In this document: piece by piece, positions 45,740 through 55,462 of the stretch
How the letters are laid out: the number at the start of each line of letters is the position of its first letter
Numbering within the stretch: position 1 is the stretch's first letter
NCBI GenBank assembly: GCA_015680685.1
Contig: MNCI01008344.1
Location: 50,739-114,738 of the forward strand
DNA: 64,000 bases
Origin: Gnetum montanum
Taxonomy: Eukaryota; Streptophyta; Gnetopsida; Gnetales; Gnetaceae
Direction: 5' to 3'
Notes under the pieces: generated by a model
Told to the model about the DNA's origin: nothing
The model's input: the letters and a program-made list of their open reading frames with translations, nothing else
Databases searched by the model: none
Position numbers and translations under genes: made by a program

Positions 45740-46712
45740 ATCAGAAGCTTTCTTAGTCACGCGTTCATGTCTCTTCAACTTTTTTTTGGCCACTCAGCTC
45801 TTCTTGCAGTGAGGGGTACATCATCCGGCTCTAACCATAGACTATCGCGAGTATGAATGGAGGTTTTCGATGATCCCCTGGTCATAATAGACACACACTC
45901 GTCGATGCCTTCAGGTGCATCCTGGGACTTGGCTGTATCGAACAAGTGGTTGACCCACGGGCAGGATAGTTGACCCCGATCCCGTAGAACAAACTTGTTA
46001 CCCGCGCGGACTACCAAAAACTCGGTGAAGCGACGAAGGTAACCAGCAAAGAAGGCAAAGGTGAAGTGGGATTGCGCCTCAACATTCGAGCACAACCGCA
46101 CTATCTCCTTGTGCATGCCCGAAAACAGAAACTCAGCCCAGTTATAGCGCATGTCAGTTTCCAGGATAGTTTTCATAACGCGCACAACCTCAACCCCAAG
46201 GCTCTTCACTTGAGAAAGGTTTTTGGGAAATACCCGTGCCCTAAACAGGGGATACAGTTCATTCACCTCTTCAACCTTCACCTTCCCCTGCATCAGGAAC
46301 CCCTTGGCACCCTTTGCCAAGCCCAACCAGTCCTCCAACTCGCGCACCGTATGGAGCTCTTTATGAGCTCTGTCTAAGACTACATTTATGCCATCTGCCA
46401 GTACCTTGAATAAGTTTGAGAAAAATGCGGGCAATAGATGAAAAACCACCTTAACACCCTTAATCCGGGTGCTGTAGTAAGAGATAGACTCATTAAAAGA
46501 ATCCACGATCCCAATCATTTCCCCTATTGATACATCAGGACTTGGGGTCATGAGGAGCTCCATAAGGCCAGCATTATTCAAGCAGTGAACAAGAGAAGGC
46601 GAGGCATGGTTACGTAACCACTTCTGAGCCTTAGTCACCTCCTCGAACTTCATTGACAATGTTGTCTCAGTTCGCTCGGTTGTGACAGGATCCCCGCCAG
46701 GAGATGCATCAA
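45740..46712 (-). pseudogene. Antisense gene exon 4: helical domain, possibly of the plant transposon-protein family
   Basis: Open for 294 residues from the internal Met, with DASPGGDPVTTERTE before it. Segments MIGIVDSFNESISYYSTR, FHLLPAFFSNLFKVLADGI, YPLFRARVFPKN and VVRVMKTILETDMRYNWAEF, then SHFTFAFFAGYLRRF, follow the spacing of the A2 accessory domain (ITSIREWYMGEMFRFW, IKNILVSYLV, YYKILAFHLNP, ALPFPCLIKKL). Sequence identity is low, so this is a topology-level comparison. After an A8 run the frame shifts by one base to the splice donor at 45739. Confidence 0.4.
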
Positions 46713-47142
46713 CTACAAGCGCAATATAAGATTGTTGTATCAGTATAACCTTCGACAGTTAAAACATGTTAGCACATCAAAAAGACATTGTCATTTACCT
46801 CCCGTAGTAGACTTGGATGTGCTTCCTGGACCAGAGTCACAAGGGAAAACTAGCCCCTGGTTCGACCAATCTTTATCCAGCCATCCACGGGCTTGGCACA
46901 GTGCCAACGCTCTAGAGAATCATTGGTGAAAATAGATGATGTCCCCCTTCATTAGACCTATTACAGTTTTACGAAGGGTAGGACCTACCATAAATGCCTC
47001 TAGAGTGGTGCGAGTTAAAGCAAGCCCATCATCTTCGATGCATATTCCATCTGCATTAACTTTTGGCCTACAAACGAGCGAATATCAAAACTGAGGCAAA
47101 TGCCAAACGCCGAAAAGAAGCGATAAACTTGAATGGTCCTAC

Positions 47143-47654
47143 CTGCCTACTCGGTACACTGTGCCGGGAGGGTTCTGGAATAACGTATGCGTGCGCGCCG
47201 CCAAAAACAAAGTATTATTGAGGTAGTCCTGCCCCCGCGGAAATCGGGCCCACACGTGCACTAACGGGCATGTGGACTTAGGTCCGTAGGAAGAACCATC
47301 CTCATTCGTAAATGGCCCCTCGTCGATGTCTTCCATGAAGACAATGACACCCTTCGCGGCTCCAGGCAACATCGCCTCAAGTATGCTCTGTGCCACCAGT
47401 TCATTCAGGTGTGACCAGATAACTACCTCGAAGTTGTCCAATATGAAGGACAAAAATTCAGGCGTACCGTCTCTGAACCAAACCCCGTTGTGTTCCATGG
47501 TTAAGTCCGGGGTAGCTCGTTCACCTCCATGGGGCCAAACCATGTTAGCACTCCAACAAGCTCAACCACGAGGAGAAAAGGCTTGGTGTCCTTGCAAACA
47601 ACCAGAGTACCAACGTAAAATCGGCCATGTACCAAACAACGCAAAAAACCAAGG
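47143..47654 (-). pseudogene. Antisense gene exon 2: FCP1/NIF-like phosphatase region without catalytic residues
   Basis: Order of motifs matches plant FCP1-like (HAD superfamily) domains. PFLLVVELVGVLT stands where the family has LLVLDLDGTLV, so both catalytic Asp residues are replaced. After a one-base shift come FRDGTPEFLSFILDNFEVVI and WSHLNELVAQSIL, comparable to RPGLxEFLxxxxxxFEVxIWSS. Then HVWARFPRGQDYLNNTLFLA and ARTHTLFQNPPGTV, comparable to YNxSNTLLxDDSPxKxxxNPxN, where the DD is also replaced. If the assignment is right, the product could bind but not dephosphorylate. The FEVxIWS and N-T-L...NPP features are the strongest support. Confidence 0.5.
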
Positions 47655-47692
47655 CTCACATCATAGATTGACACTTAGAAAAATTTTCTAAC

Positions 47693-48600
47693 TGTTTACG
47701 CCAAGCATATACGCTATCAAAACCTAGCGTATACGCTGTCGAAACCTGTTTATGCCCGGCGTATAGGCTGCCTGACCTAGCACATACGCTGACAATTAAC
47801 TGTTTACGCTAATGCTCGAACCTCTTACCCTCAACGTATACGCCACAGAAGTGGCTAGCCTAAATAGTCTACGCTATACACTGAGCAAACAGTTTACGCT
47901 AGAAACATGAAAAACAAGCCTACGCTGCGTCATACTTAAAAGAACAGCTATGTACGCTCAGCGTATACACCGAAGAAACCCTCAGCGTATACGCCATCAC
48001 AATGAAAATAGAAAACTTACGCTGATAAAACTTCGCGCATAGAGAATTTATTACGCCGTGGTTTACGTTGATATAATCATGCCAAAAAAGTGTTTACACT
48101 GATAAAACCAATTACGCTCTGACAGTCTACGCTAACCCGACTTTACGCTATGAATTTACGCTCGGTGTATATGCCGAAACCCTCTATGCTAACCTGTTAC
48201 GTTGGGCGTATATGCTCGGCGTATACGCCGAGACTGTGTACAAGACCATCTATGCTATGAAAGTAATAAACAGAAACAGGATCAGAGTCTACCTGTATGA
48301 TGTTCCAGGCCATGATGAAATCCTTGGCCGAGGCAGGCACTGCAGCATAGCTTCGCTCTCCTCCACGAAGGTTAAGTCAGGACTCTTCCTCCCCTGCCCT
48401 TCCACCTCCTTGCCCTTACCCATCTCGGTATCTACGCTGGGATTGATAGCTCACACTAGGGTTGAAATTTTGTACGCCTACGCTCGGCCTTCTAAGTCTG
48501 GCGTCTACGCTGGGGTTTAAGTTTGGCGTCTATGCTGGGGCTTGAGTTTACGCTTACGCTAGGTTCCGCAGTTTATGCTTACGCTCGCTCACTCGCTTAC
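47693..48600 (-). repeat. T1 internal TACGC motif array (intron 1 and leader of the antisense gene)
   Basis: Dozens of TTTACGCT, GCGTATACGC, TTACGCTGA and similar units at irregular spacing, the same family as in the LTR U3 and the leader. It covers predicted intron 1 (47655-48292) and the DNA between the antisense start codon and its TATA box. Confidence 0.88.
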
Positions 48601-48636
48601 GCTCAGAAATGCAATGTAACAAATGAAGCTCCCCCA

Positions 48637-48648
48637 CCTTTATATAGC
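48637..48648 (-). promoter_or_regulatory. TATA box of the antisense gene
   Basis: Minus strand GCTATATAAAGG, a near-perfect plant TATA box, 214 bases upstream of the predicted start codon. Transcription would begin near 48605-48615. Confidence 0.65.
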
Positions 48649-48840
48649 ACTCCGCCATCTCTGTCTCCGCCGTTTACGCCGCTGTTGCTCCTTTTTGCCA
48701 TTTTGTGCCTTTTTACTTATTTTTCGCTAAACTTTGCCCAGAAAAAATATTAAAAAATAAAAAAAATAGAAATTACTACATCCTGGTTCCCCCGTGTACC
48801 CCATTTCATACGCATACACTGAACATCCTAGCATAAACCC

Positions 48841-48945
48841 ACCTACGGCCCGGTATGGCCTTAAACTGCCATTACGGCCCGGTATGGCCTTAAACTGCCA
48901 CCTATGGCCCGGTAAGGCGTTAAATTGCCATGCGTCCCGGTGTGA
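48841..48945 (+). repeat. T1 motif cluster B (CCCGGTATGGCCTTAAACTGCC)
   Basis: Three units of GGCCCGGTATGGCCTTAAAC or close variants, about 36 bases apart, and a fourth decayed one. It sits between the antisense promoter and the RT ORF. The AT-rich stretch 48650-48840 shows nothing else. Confidence 0.85.
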
Positions 48946-49032
48946 TGATAATCCACCATGCATGTACACATCATTTAAAATGACCAAAGAAACATAAAAT
49001 GTTATCCATTAGCTCATTCCGCTCTCTGTTTA

Positions 49033-50750
49033 TTGGCAAGAGCAAGCCCGATGGATCACCAGCGCTTAACCGAACCATTAATTATTGATGGACCATATGG
49101 CAAAATTGCAAGGGACATCAACACGAGCCTCATCCACCTAAGTTCATCAAAGAAAGACACCATCATAGCCTCGACACAACAAACAATAGACAACTACGAA
49201 GGTATGATGAAATCCCTCAACATAGAAGTCGAGAATATCACTGAAGACCCACTAACCAAAACCCCCATCACCATGCCCGATGGGGAAATCAAAATGTTAA
49301 AACTAAGCACATTACTACAACCCTAATTAGCCACAGACATTGAGAATGTGCTTAGGGAAAATATGAAAGCATTCGCTTGGTCCTATACGGATATGCCCGG
49401 GCTAGATCCCCGAATTGTCCAACACAATATTATCCTTGACCCAAAGTTGAGACCGGTAAAACAAAAAGCACGAAAGGTTAAACCCAACGTGGCCTTAGCA
49501 GTTTGCAATGAGATCACCAAGCTTTATCAAGCTGGCTTCATTCGAGCTGTTGATTACGCCGAATGGGTATCCAACATGGTCATTGTCCCGAAGAAGAATG
49601 GAAGCATTCACCTATGCATTGACTTCTGGGATTTAAATGTTGCAACCATAAAAGATGATTTTCCTCTACCCAGCATCGATCAACTTGTTGACTCAGCTGC
49701 TGGGCACGCACTATTATCTTTTATGGACGGCTTCTCGAGATACAACCAAATACGTATTAACCCAGAGCATCAGCTCCGAACTACATTTATGACACCATGG
49801 GGAACCTTTTGCTACACAATGATGCCTTTTGGTCTCAAGAATGCCGGGGCCACGTATCAAAGAGCCATGACATTCATCTTTAGTGATTACATGTTACACT
49901 CACTCAACGATTACGTGGATGAAATTATGGTTAAATCAAAGATAGAGGAACAACATGTACAAGATCTCAACTTAGTATTAAAGCATTTTTTAAAGTATGA
50001 ATTGAGACTCAACCCGAAAAAATATGTCTTCAACGTCAAGACAGGCAAAATGCTTGGATTTATAACCTCAGAAGTAGGGATATGAGTAGACCCCGATAAG
50101 GTTAAGGCCATAACAAACCTAAAACCACTAGGCAACCTTACCGAACTTCGAGGTCTACAGGGTAGATTACAATTTATCAGGCACTTCATAGAAAAATTGA
50201 CAGACAAACTAAAACCTATGAACCACCACCTATTACGCAAAAACGTCCATTTTGAATGGACTCCGCAGTGCCAACAAGCATTCGATGACATTAAAACGAC
50301 ACTTGCCCGATTACCCACGGTTTATCCACCTCAAAACAATAAACCATTTTACATCTACCTCGCTACTTCGGATTCGTCCATCGCATCTATGCTTTGCCAG
50401 AAACGAGATGACGGAACCGAAGTCCCTGTATATTACTTAAGCCATGCATTAGTTGCCCATGAGAAAAGGTATAACGACGTGGAGAGGTCTTGTTTAGCTT
50501 TGGTCTTCTCTTTGAAAAAGTGGCAACATTACCTCTTCCGCAACCAAGTTAATATAGTTTGCAAGGATAATGTGCTAAGGGCCATAACAGGAAACATTTA
50601 CGAAACAAGTCGAATAGCCCGCTGGAAAGCCATGATAGCAGAGTTTGACCTACGTTACATAGCGCAATCAGCGGTTAAGGGTCAAGCCATAGCAAGTCAA
50701 ATGGCCACGTCACCAACGCACGATCAAGCAATAATAGAGCCAGAATTCCT
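49033..50750 (+). pseudogene. T1 reverse transcriptase and gypsy-type RNase H
   Basis: One frame from MARASPMDHQRLTEPL at 49033, with TAA at 49324 and TGA at 50083 (Arg-like site). RT motifs: AFAWSYTDMPGLDPRIVQHN, KLRPVKQKARKVKP, WVSNMVIVPKKNGSIHLCID, FPLPSIDQLVDSAAGHALLS, FMDGFSRYNQIRI, FMTPWGTFCYTMMPFGLKNA, and the catalytic loop YVDEIMV, in which the second Asp is Glu. RNase H: FYIYLATSDSSIASMLCQKR, LSHALVAHEKRYNDVERSCL. The YVDE change should cripple polymerisation by itself. Confidence 0.93.
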
Positions 50751-50769
50751 GGATGAGGATATAAGCGCA

Positions 50770-51230
50770 ATAGACATAGTGCCCAACGACTACGATGCCA
50801 TTCTAAACTTTGATGGAGCATCCACCTCTCGAGGGGGAAGTGCAGCCGCTGTCATCACCTATCCCTCCAGGGAGATCCGACCCTTTGCTTATCGTTTCAA
50901 CTTTCATTGTACAAACAACATAGCAGAGCAGAGTACGAAGGTCTCCTTAGAGGTCTCGCGGTAGCATTGGCTTTAGACATCACACGGCTTGTGGTCAGAG
51001 GAGACTCACAACTAGTCATAAACCAGGTCACAGATGTCTATACATGTAAAGCCCAACATTTACAACCATACTGCAACCTGGCAAAACACCTAACAAGGCG
51101 ATTCAAAAACATCAATGTGCAACACATCTCTAGAAATGACAACACCATCGCATATGCACTAGCCACCTTGGCATTAAACATATCGCTTGACATGTTCCAC
51201 ACATTTCCAAGCTCCATAACCAGTTGTGCT
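50770..51230 (+). pseudogene. T1 second (archaeal-like) RNase H
   Basis: Begins LNFDGASTSRGGSAAAVI (first Asp), then NNIAE. A duplicated GCAGA at about 50928-50938 shifts the frame. It continues AEYEGLLRGLAVALALDITR and LVVRGDSQLVINQV (Asp), KAQHLQPYCNLAKHLTRRF, and ISRNDNTIAYALATLA (final Asp/Asn region). A tandem second RNase H of this type is diagnostic of the Tat lineage. Confidence 0.9.
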
Positions 51231-51279
51231 GAACCAATCACCGATACCCTTGACACGTTGCCAATCACATCTGTTAGTA

Positions 51280-52535
51280 CAACACACGCGATAGAATGGT
51301 ATGACGACATAAAAGAATACCTTCTACGCAGCGAGACACCACAACATCTAACAAATGCACAAAAGGATGCAGTACGAAAGCGTTCTAAGCAGTATACCCT
51401 AGTAGGGGACACATTGTGTCGTAGATCCTACGAAGGCATATTGCTAACATGCGTTAGCAGTACCGATGCCCAAACCATTGTCGAGCAAGTACACGACAGA
51501 CTATGCGGAGGACACATAGCACCAAAGATCATGGCAACAAAAATTAGATGCTTAGGCTATTATTGGCCACACATGGAATACGACTGTTTCTCCAAGGTCA
51601 AAACATGTAGTACTTGTCAAAAACATAGCAATCTAATACATGTCCCACCAAATGAGTTGCATACAGCACAAATCACATGGTCCTTTCAAAAGTGGGGATT
51701 GGACCTTATTGGCCCAATAACACCCTCATCTTCTGCAGGGCATAGTTTCATCATAACCTCAACCGAATATTTTACGAAGTGGGTAGAAGCCGTTCCCCTT
51801 CAAAAAACTACATCTAAGCATGTATGCAACTTCATTCTCAAAAATATTGTAACCTGCTTTGGCATTCCCATGACAATCATCACTGACAACGGGCCACAAT
51901 TTAGCAGTGCCAAGACCAAAACCTTTTGTGAAAGTTTAGGGATCAAACACTTGTTTTCATCCCCTTACTATCCTCAGAGCAATGGACAAGCAGAGGTGAC
52001 AAATAAAACGATTATTACAATACTCAAAAAGACGCTCACCCAAAGCAAGCGAAGATGGCACGAACAATTGATATACGCATTGTGGGCATACCGTACTACA
52101 CACCGAACTTCAACAGGTAAAACACCATATAGTCTTATTTATGGTTTAGAAGCTGTTTTACCTTTGGAATTATAGGTACCATCTTTAAGGATCACACTTT
52201 CCGGACTCCTCGACGATGGGCAAAACAATGATCTGCACATCATTGACCTCGACTCGGTGGAGGAAGAACGCATACGTGCACCTGATCAGATCAAATGGTA
52301 TCAAAAACAACAATGGCAATGACATCAGCACGACATCCATAAGCGCCCCATCAAAGAAGGTGACCTTGTACTAAAGGCAGTTCGGGAACACTTGGACAAA
52401 TTCTCAGCCAACTGGAAAGGACCTTACTTGGTCACCAAAGCATTCGACAATGGAGCATTCAAGCTCGCTGATATGGAAGGGAATGAGTTTGCCAATCCGA
52501 CCAACCACTTGTACCTAAAACCGTTCTACCTTTAA
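51280..52535 (+). pseudogene. T1 integrase
   Basis: Zinc region HDRLCGGHI...CSTCQKH (51500-51630). Core: WGLDLIGPITPSSSAGHSFI (Asp), IITDNGPQFSS (Asp), NGQAEVTNKTI (Glu). C-terminal: WAYRTTHRTSTGKTPYSLIY, then TAG at 52173-52175, RIRAPDQIKWYQKQQWQ, TGA (Arg-like) and RPIKEGDLVLKAVR. The GPY module WKGPYLVTKAFDNGAFKLAD ends KPFYL-TAA at 52535. All catalytic acids are present and there is no chromodomain. Only two stops interrupt an otherwise full-length protein. Confidence 0.93.
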
Positions 52536-52554
52536 GTACAAGCTCAGATACATG

Positions 52555-53150
52555 AGAGTCCTGGAATCACGACTTAAAACTGATACCACAGAGAGTCCTG
52601 GAATCACGACTTAAAATTGATACCACAGAGAGTCTTGGAATCATGACTTAAAACTGATACCACAGAGAGTCCTGGAATCATGACTTAAAACTGATACCAC
52701 AAAGAGTCCTGGAATCATGACTTAAAACTAATACCACAAAGAGTCCTGGAATCATGACTTAAAAATAACACCACAGAGAGTCCTGGAATCACGACTTAAA
52801 ATTGATACCACAGAGAGTCTTGGAATCATGACTTAAACCTGATACCACAGAACAGTCCTGGATTATGACTTAAAACTGATACCATAGTTCATCCTGGAAT
52901 CATGACGATAAACTGATACCACACAGTATCTGCAATGATGGTAAACTAGCACCAGTCCAGCACGACAGTAAACTGCCACTGTTGCATTCACCAGAGTCTG
53001 CTAAGATTATAAACTGGTTTGCCTCTTCACGATCCGCTAAGACCATAAACTGGCAATGCAACATCCGCCACGACGCTAAACGGGCAATGTCCAATGGGTC
53101 ATGACATAAAATTAACCCATCACAGTCTGCTAAGACTATCAACTAGAAAG
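52555..53150 (+). repeat. T1 37 bp minisatellite, motif cluster C
   Basis: About nine units of AGAGTCCTGGAATCACGACT plus a TAAAACTGATACCACAG half, period 37 (starts 52555, 52592, 52629 and onward), becoming irregular after 52900 but keeping the (A/C)GAC.(A)TAAACTGG core to about 53150. It directly follows the integrase stop. Confidence 0.9.
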
Positions 53151-53747
53151 TTCATTTCTGGTTCATCCATCCGCAGCCACATTCATTCATCAGAATCACT
53201 GCATCACTCGCTATCAGACCATCTTACCAGCATTGCTGTCATCTACATACAGTGTCTGCAATCCCCCTTAGCATCTTTGTTCCATCTACCGCCGTGTAAG
53301 TCTAAGCTCGCTTATTCGCTCATGGTTTTCTTGTCTCTTTGGAGTTATGTTTGCAAGATGACACTCAAAGGTTTTCGCACAAGAATGCATCTCGCCACAA
53401 GCAGTAAGATGGGACAATGTTCACAGCCCACAAGGCAAGACTAAATCGAGCCATTCACTAGTACATCCCCATTTCCCAATGCATTCACTATCTACTCCCG
53501 CACACACTCTACTCTTCCAGACCATTGATACACCTAGTACATTCAAACTTTTGTAGCACTCTGAAGCCGTTACAACACAAAGCATAGAACTTGAGCATGA
53601 GTACAAAATCAAAACAAAGTTTATTTTAAAAAAACGAGACCCCGGGCACTTCCCATAAGCCCCAGGCGGGAAGGTAGTTGTCTCGAAACCAAGTACTCAT
53701 GTCAAAATAATCAGAACACATCCAATTGCATAACTTTGACTCTCTAC

Positions 53748-53965
53748 CAACAGATCCCCCTAAACGAAGGATCCCTGTTCCTCCAAAGCATGCAATGCAT
53801 GATCACATGGCTTTGGCTTTCCGCCAACAGGTTCCCCCCTCAACATTAAAAAGGGGTCCTGTTCCTCCAAAGAATGTAACACCTCCTCCCGTGGCTTTGG
53901 TCTCACCAACAAGTTCTCCTGAGCACTAACCAAGAGTCTTGTTCTGCCAAAGGACGCACGTTGCA
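53748..53965 (+). repeat. T1 3' non-coding repeat of about 80 bp, three copies
   Basis: Each copy runs from CCAACA(G/A)(A/G)TTC.CC to CTGTTCCTCCAAAG(C/A)ATG and GTGGCTTTGG; starts near 53748, 53825 and 53905. The rest of 53151-54249 is non-coding and includes CGGGCACTTCCCATAAGCC at 53644. Confidence 0.75.
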
Positions 53966-54249
53966 TGTCTGAACTCCGAGTCTACTAAATATTGGCTATT
54001 GACAAGGATCAACATTCCGCGTATCTGAGCATCCCCTTTTCCCAGCATAGTCCCCAAGATCAGTTATCAATCCCCACAATCTCCACGACCCCCCCCAGAT
54101 ACAAAATTCCACTTTCCCAATCCCATGTACTACTGAACACGGCACGGTGACGTCTAGTCAAGCGGCAAAGGACAAAGTCTCTATCAAGTTGCGTGTGGTG
54201 TTTTGCACTTCTTTGTCGACGCTTCTCGGGTCAATTCCTCTAAACGTCA

Positions 54250-54264
54250 ACAAAGAGGGGCCAA
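54250..54264 (+). promoter_or_regulatory. T1 polypurine tract
   Basis: ACAAAGAGGGGCCAA immediately precedes the 3' LTR start TGAAACACC. Confidence 0.88.
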
Positions 54265-55457
54265 TGAAACACCACAAAATTCGGAGCTTAGTACTTGTCC
54301 AACACCAAGCAGGTCCCTAGGACCCCAGAGGACAACAGCTACATTTGGTGTCAAACATGGCAACTTCGGAGAGCAGATGCTCAATTTTCGCTAAGTATGC
54401 AGTTCCAGCGTATACGCCCAAGTGTACGTTCACAGTGTATATGCTCAGCGTACACGCCCAACATAGACGCCCAACGTAGACGTCTAGCATACACGCCCAG
54501 TGTACACGCCCCGCATGTACGCTCACCAGGTACAACAAATGCATACGCCCAGCATGAAACCTCCAAAGATGATATGAAAACAGCACTACAGAGTGAGATT
54601 TGGCACAAGGCAGCAACCGTCAACATATACGCCCAGCCATCATCAGCGTATATGCCCAGCGTATGCGCCCAATGTCCACAGCATCTCCACCCGAGTTCGC
54701 ATACGCCCAGCACATCCAGTGTATACGCCCAGCGTATACGCCTGCCTGATACATCGTATATGCCTAGCAGATGTAATATATTGTATATTTGTAAATCTTC
54801 TGCACCCGGTCAATGTGCCACGTGTCTCCTAAACCGAGTCTAGCATAACAATCGGTATAAAAGCCCCAATTTCCCACTTGAACCAGGTCGGCTACCAAAA
54901 TCTGAAATCATACCAAAGAGCAATTACGCCAAGAACCAGAGCACAAAAAACTCTTACGCTGGACAACCCTGTACGCTGAGCATACAGTCTCTACGCTATG
55001 CTTACAGTGCGATCCAGCCGCAGTCGTCCTTGCATCCACCGGGGCTTTCGTCCGCCTTGTGTTCCACTCACAACTGCGTTTGACCAGTGCATGTATTTTC
55101 ATTCCGTAATACCATTGTTACATTTTCTTCCTACAATTGTTTACAGTCTGCATTAATTCTTACACGTATTCTATTTACGCTTGTTTACGTCTACGCTTTA
55201 TTCACATTGTCTACGCTATTTATGCTGTTTACACTCTAATTCACGCCTGTTACGTAGTTTACATATAACCCAGCGTATAGCACTTCGGTGTATGTTCGAG
55301 GAAATCCTTGTCTGATCCGCGTGTGGACCACCTAAGGTACTCTGCCTTCGTGCATTCCAGCTCACCCTTAGGCGAAGGTAGTGTCTTCTGTGCGTGTCCT
55401 GCGATCCCACGGTCTCTGTTTCCTTCCAGCTGGAGACCGACGATTTCGGGCGGTACA
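54265..55457 (+). repeat. T1 3' LTR
   Basis: 1193 bases, same ends as the 5' LTR. It is longer mainly because of extra ACGCCCAACGTAGACGTCT-type units near 54455-54490. TATA box TCGGTATAAAAGCC near 54852-54866. Followed by the AAACA target duplicate. Reading frames inside it (for example 54295-54843) are LTR shadows. Confidence 0.95.
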
Positions 55458-55462
55458 AAACA

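Larger units (their letters stand above)
44014..48423 (-). pseudogene. Antisense spliced gene inside T1 (about eight exons)
   Basis: Minus-strand exons I predict: 48293-48423 (start MGKGKEVEGQGRKS), 47143-47654, 46799-47067, 45740-46712, 45360-45594, 45084-45275, 44214-44998, 44014-44115 (ends VPNA-TAG). All introns are GT-AG, with donors such as GTATGT and GTAAGT. Phases agree across all seven junctions except for two single-base losses (near 47545, and in an A8 run at 45781-45788). Four in-frame stops are seen (TGA 46920 and 44715, TAG 44601 and 44340) plus TAA at 44514. Product, about 1000 residues: FCP1-like region, unknown link, helical domain, acidic Glu-rich region (TEEEETNTKKNNEEE), coiled coil, Gly/Ser tail. 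An antisense gene keeps its introns through the RNA cycle. Not recognised as a named gene. Confidence 0.72.
37678..55457 (+). mobile_element. T1: complete 17.8 kb Tat/Ogre-type Ty3/gypsy element
   Basis: Two LTRs (37678-38831, 54265-55457) share TG...CA ends and are bordered by a perfect target duplication AAACA (37673-37677 and 55458-55462). Order: primer site, long TACGC-rich leader, gag, protease, antisense spliced gene, RT, RNase H, a second RNase H of the archaeal-like type, integrase, minisatellites, polypurine tract. The second RNase H marks the Tat lineage. Ogre-type members are also exceptionally long and have extra DNA between protease and RT. Each coding module has a few stops or shifts, so this copy is not autonomous. 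It is still the best-preserved element here. Confidence 0.95.

Noticed and set aside
52555-53150. CRISPR-like regular repeats
   Set aside because: Units are contiguous with no unique spacers, and the context is a plant retrotransposon.
54295-54843. 182-codon ORF in the T1 3' LTR (and its counterpart at 37835-38119)
   Set aside because: It is produced by the TACGCCCAGCG repeat array lacking stops. It is not conserved in frame between the two LTRs.
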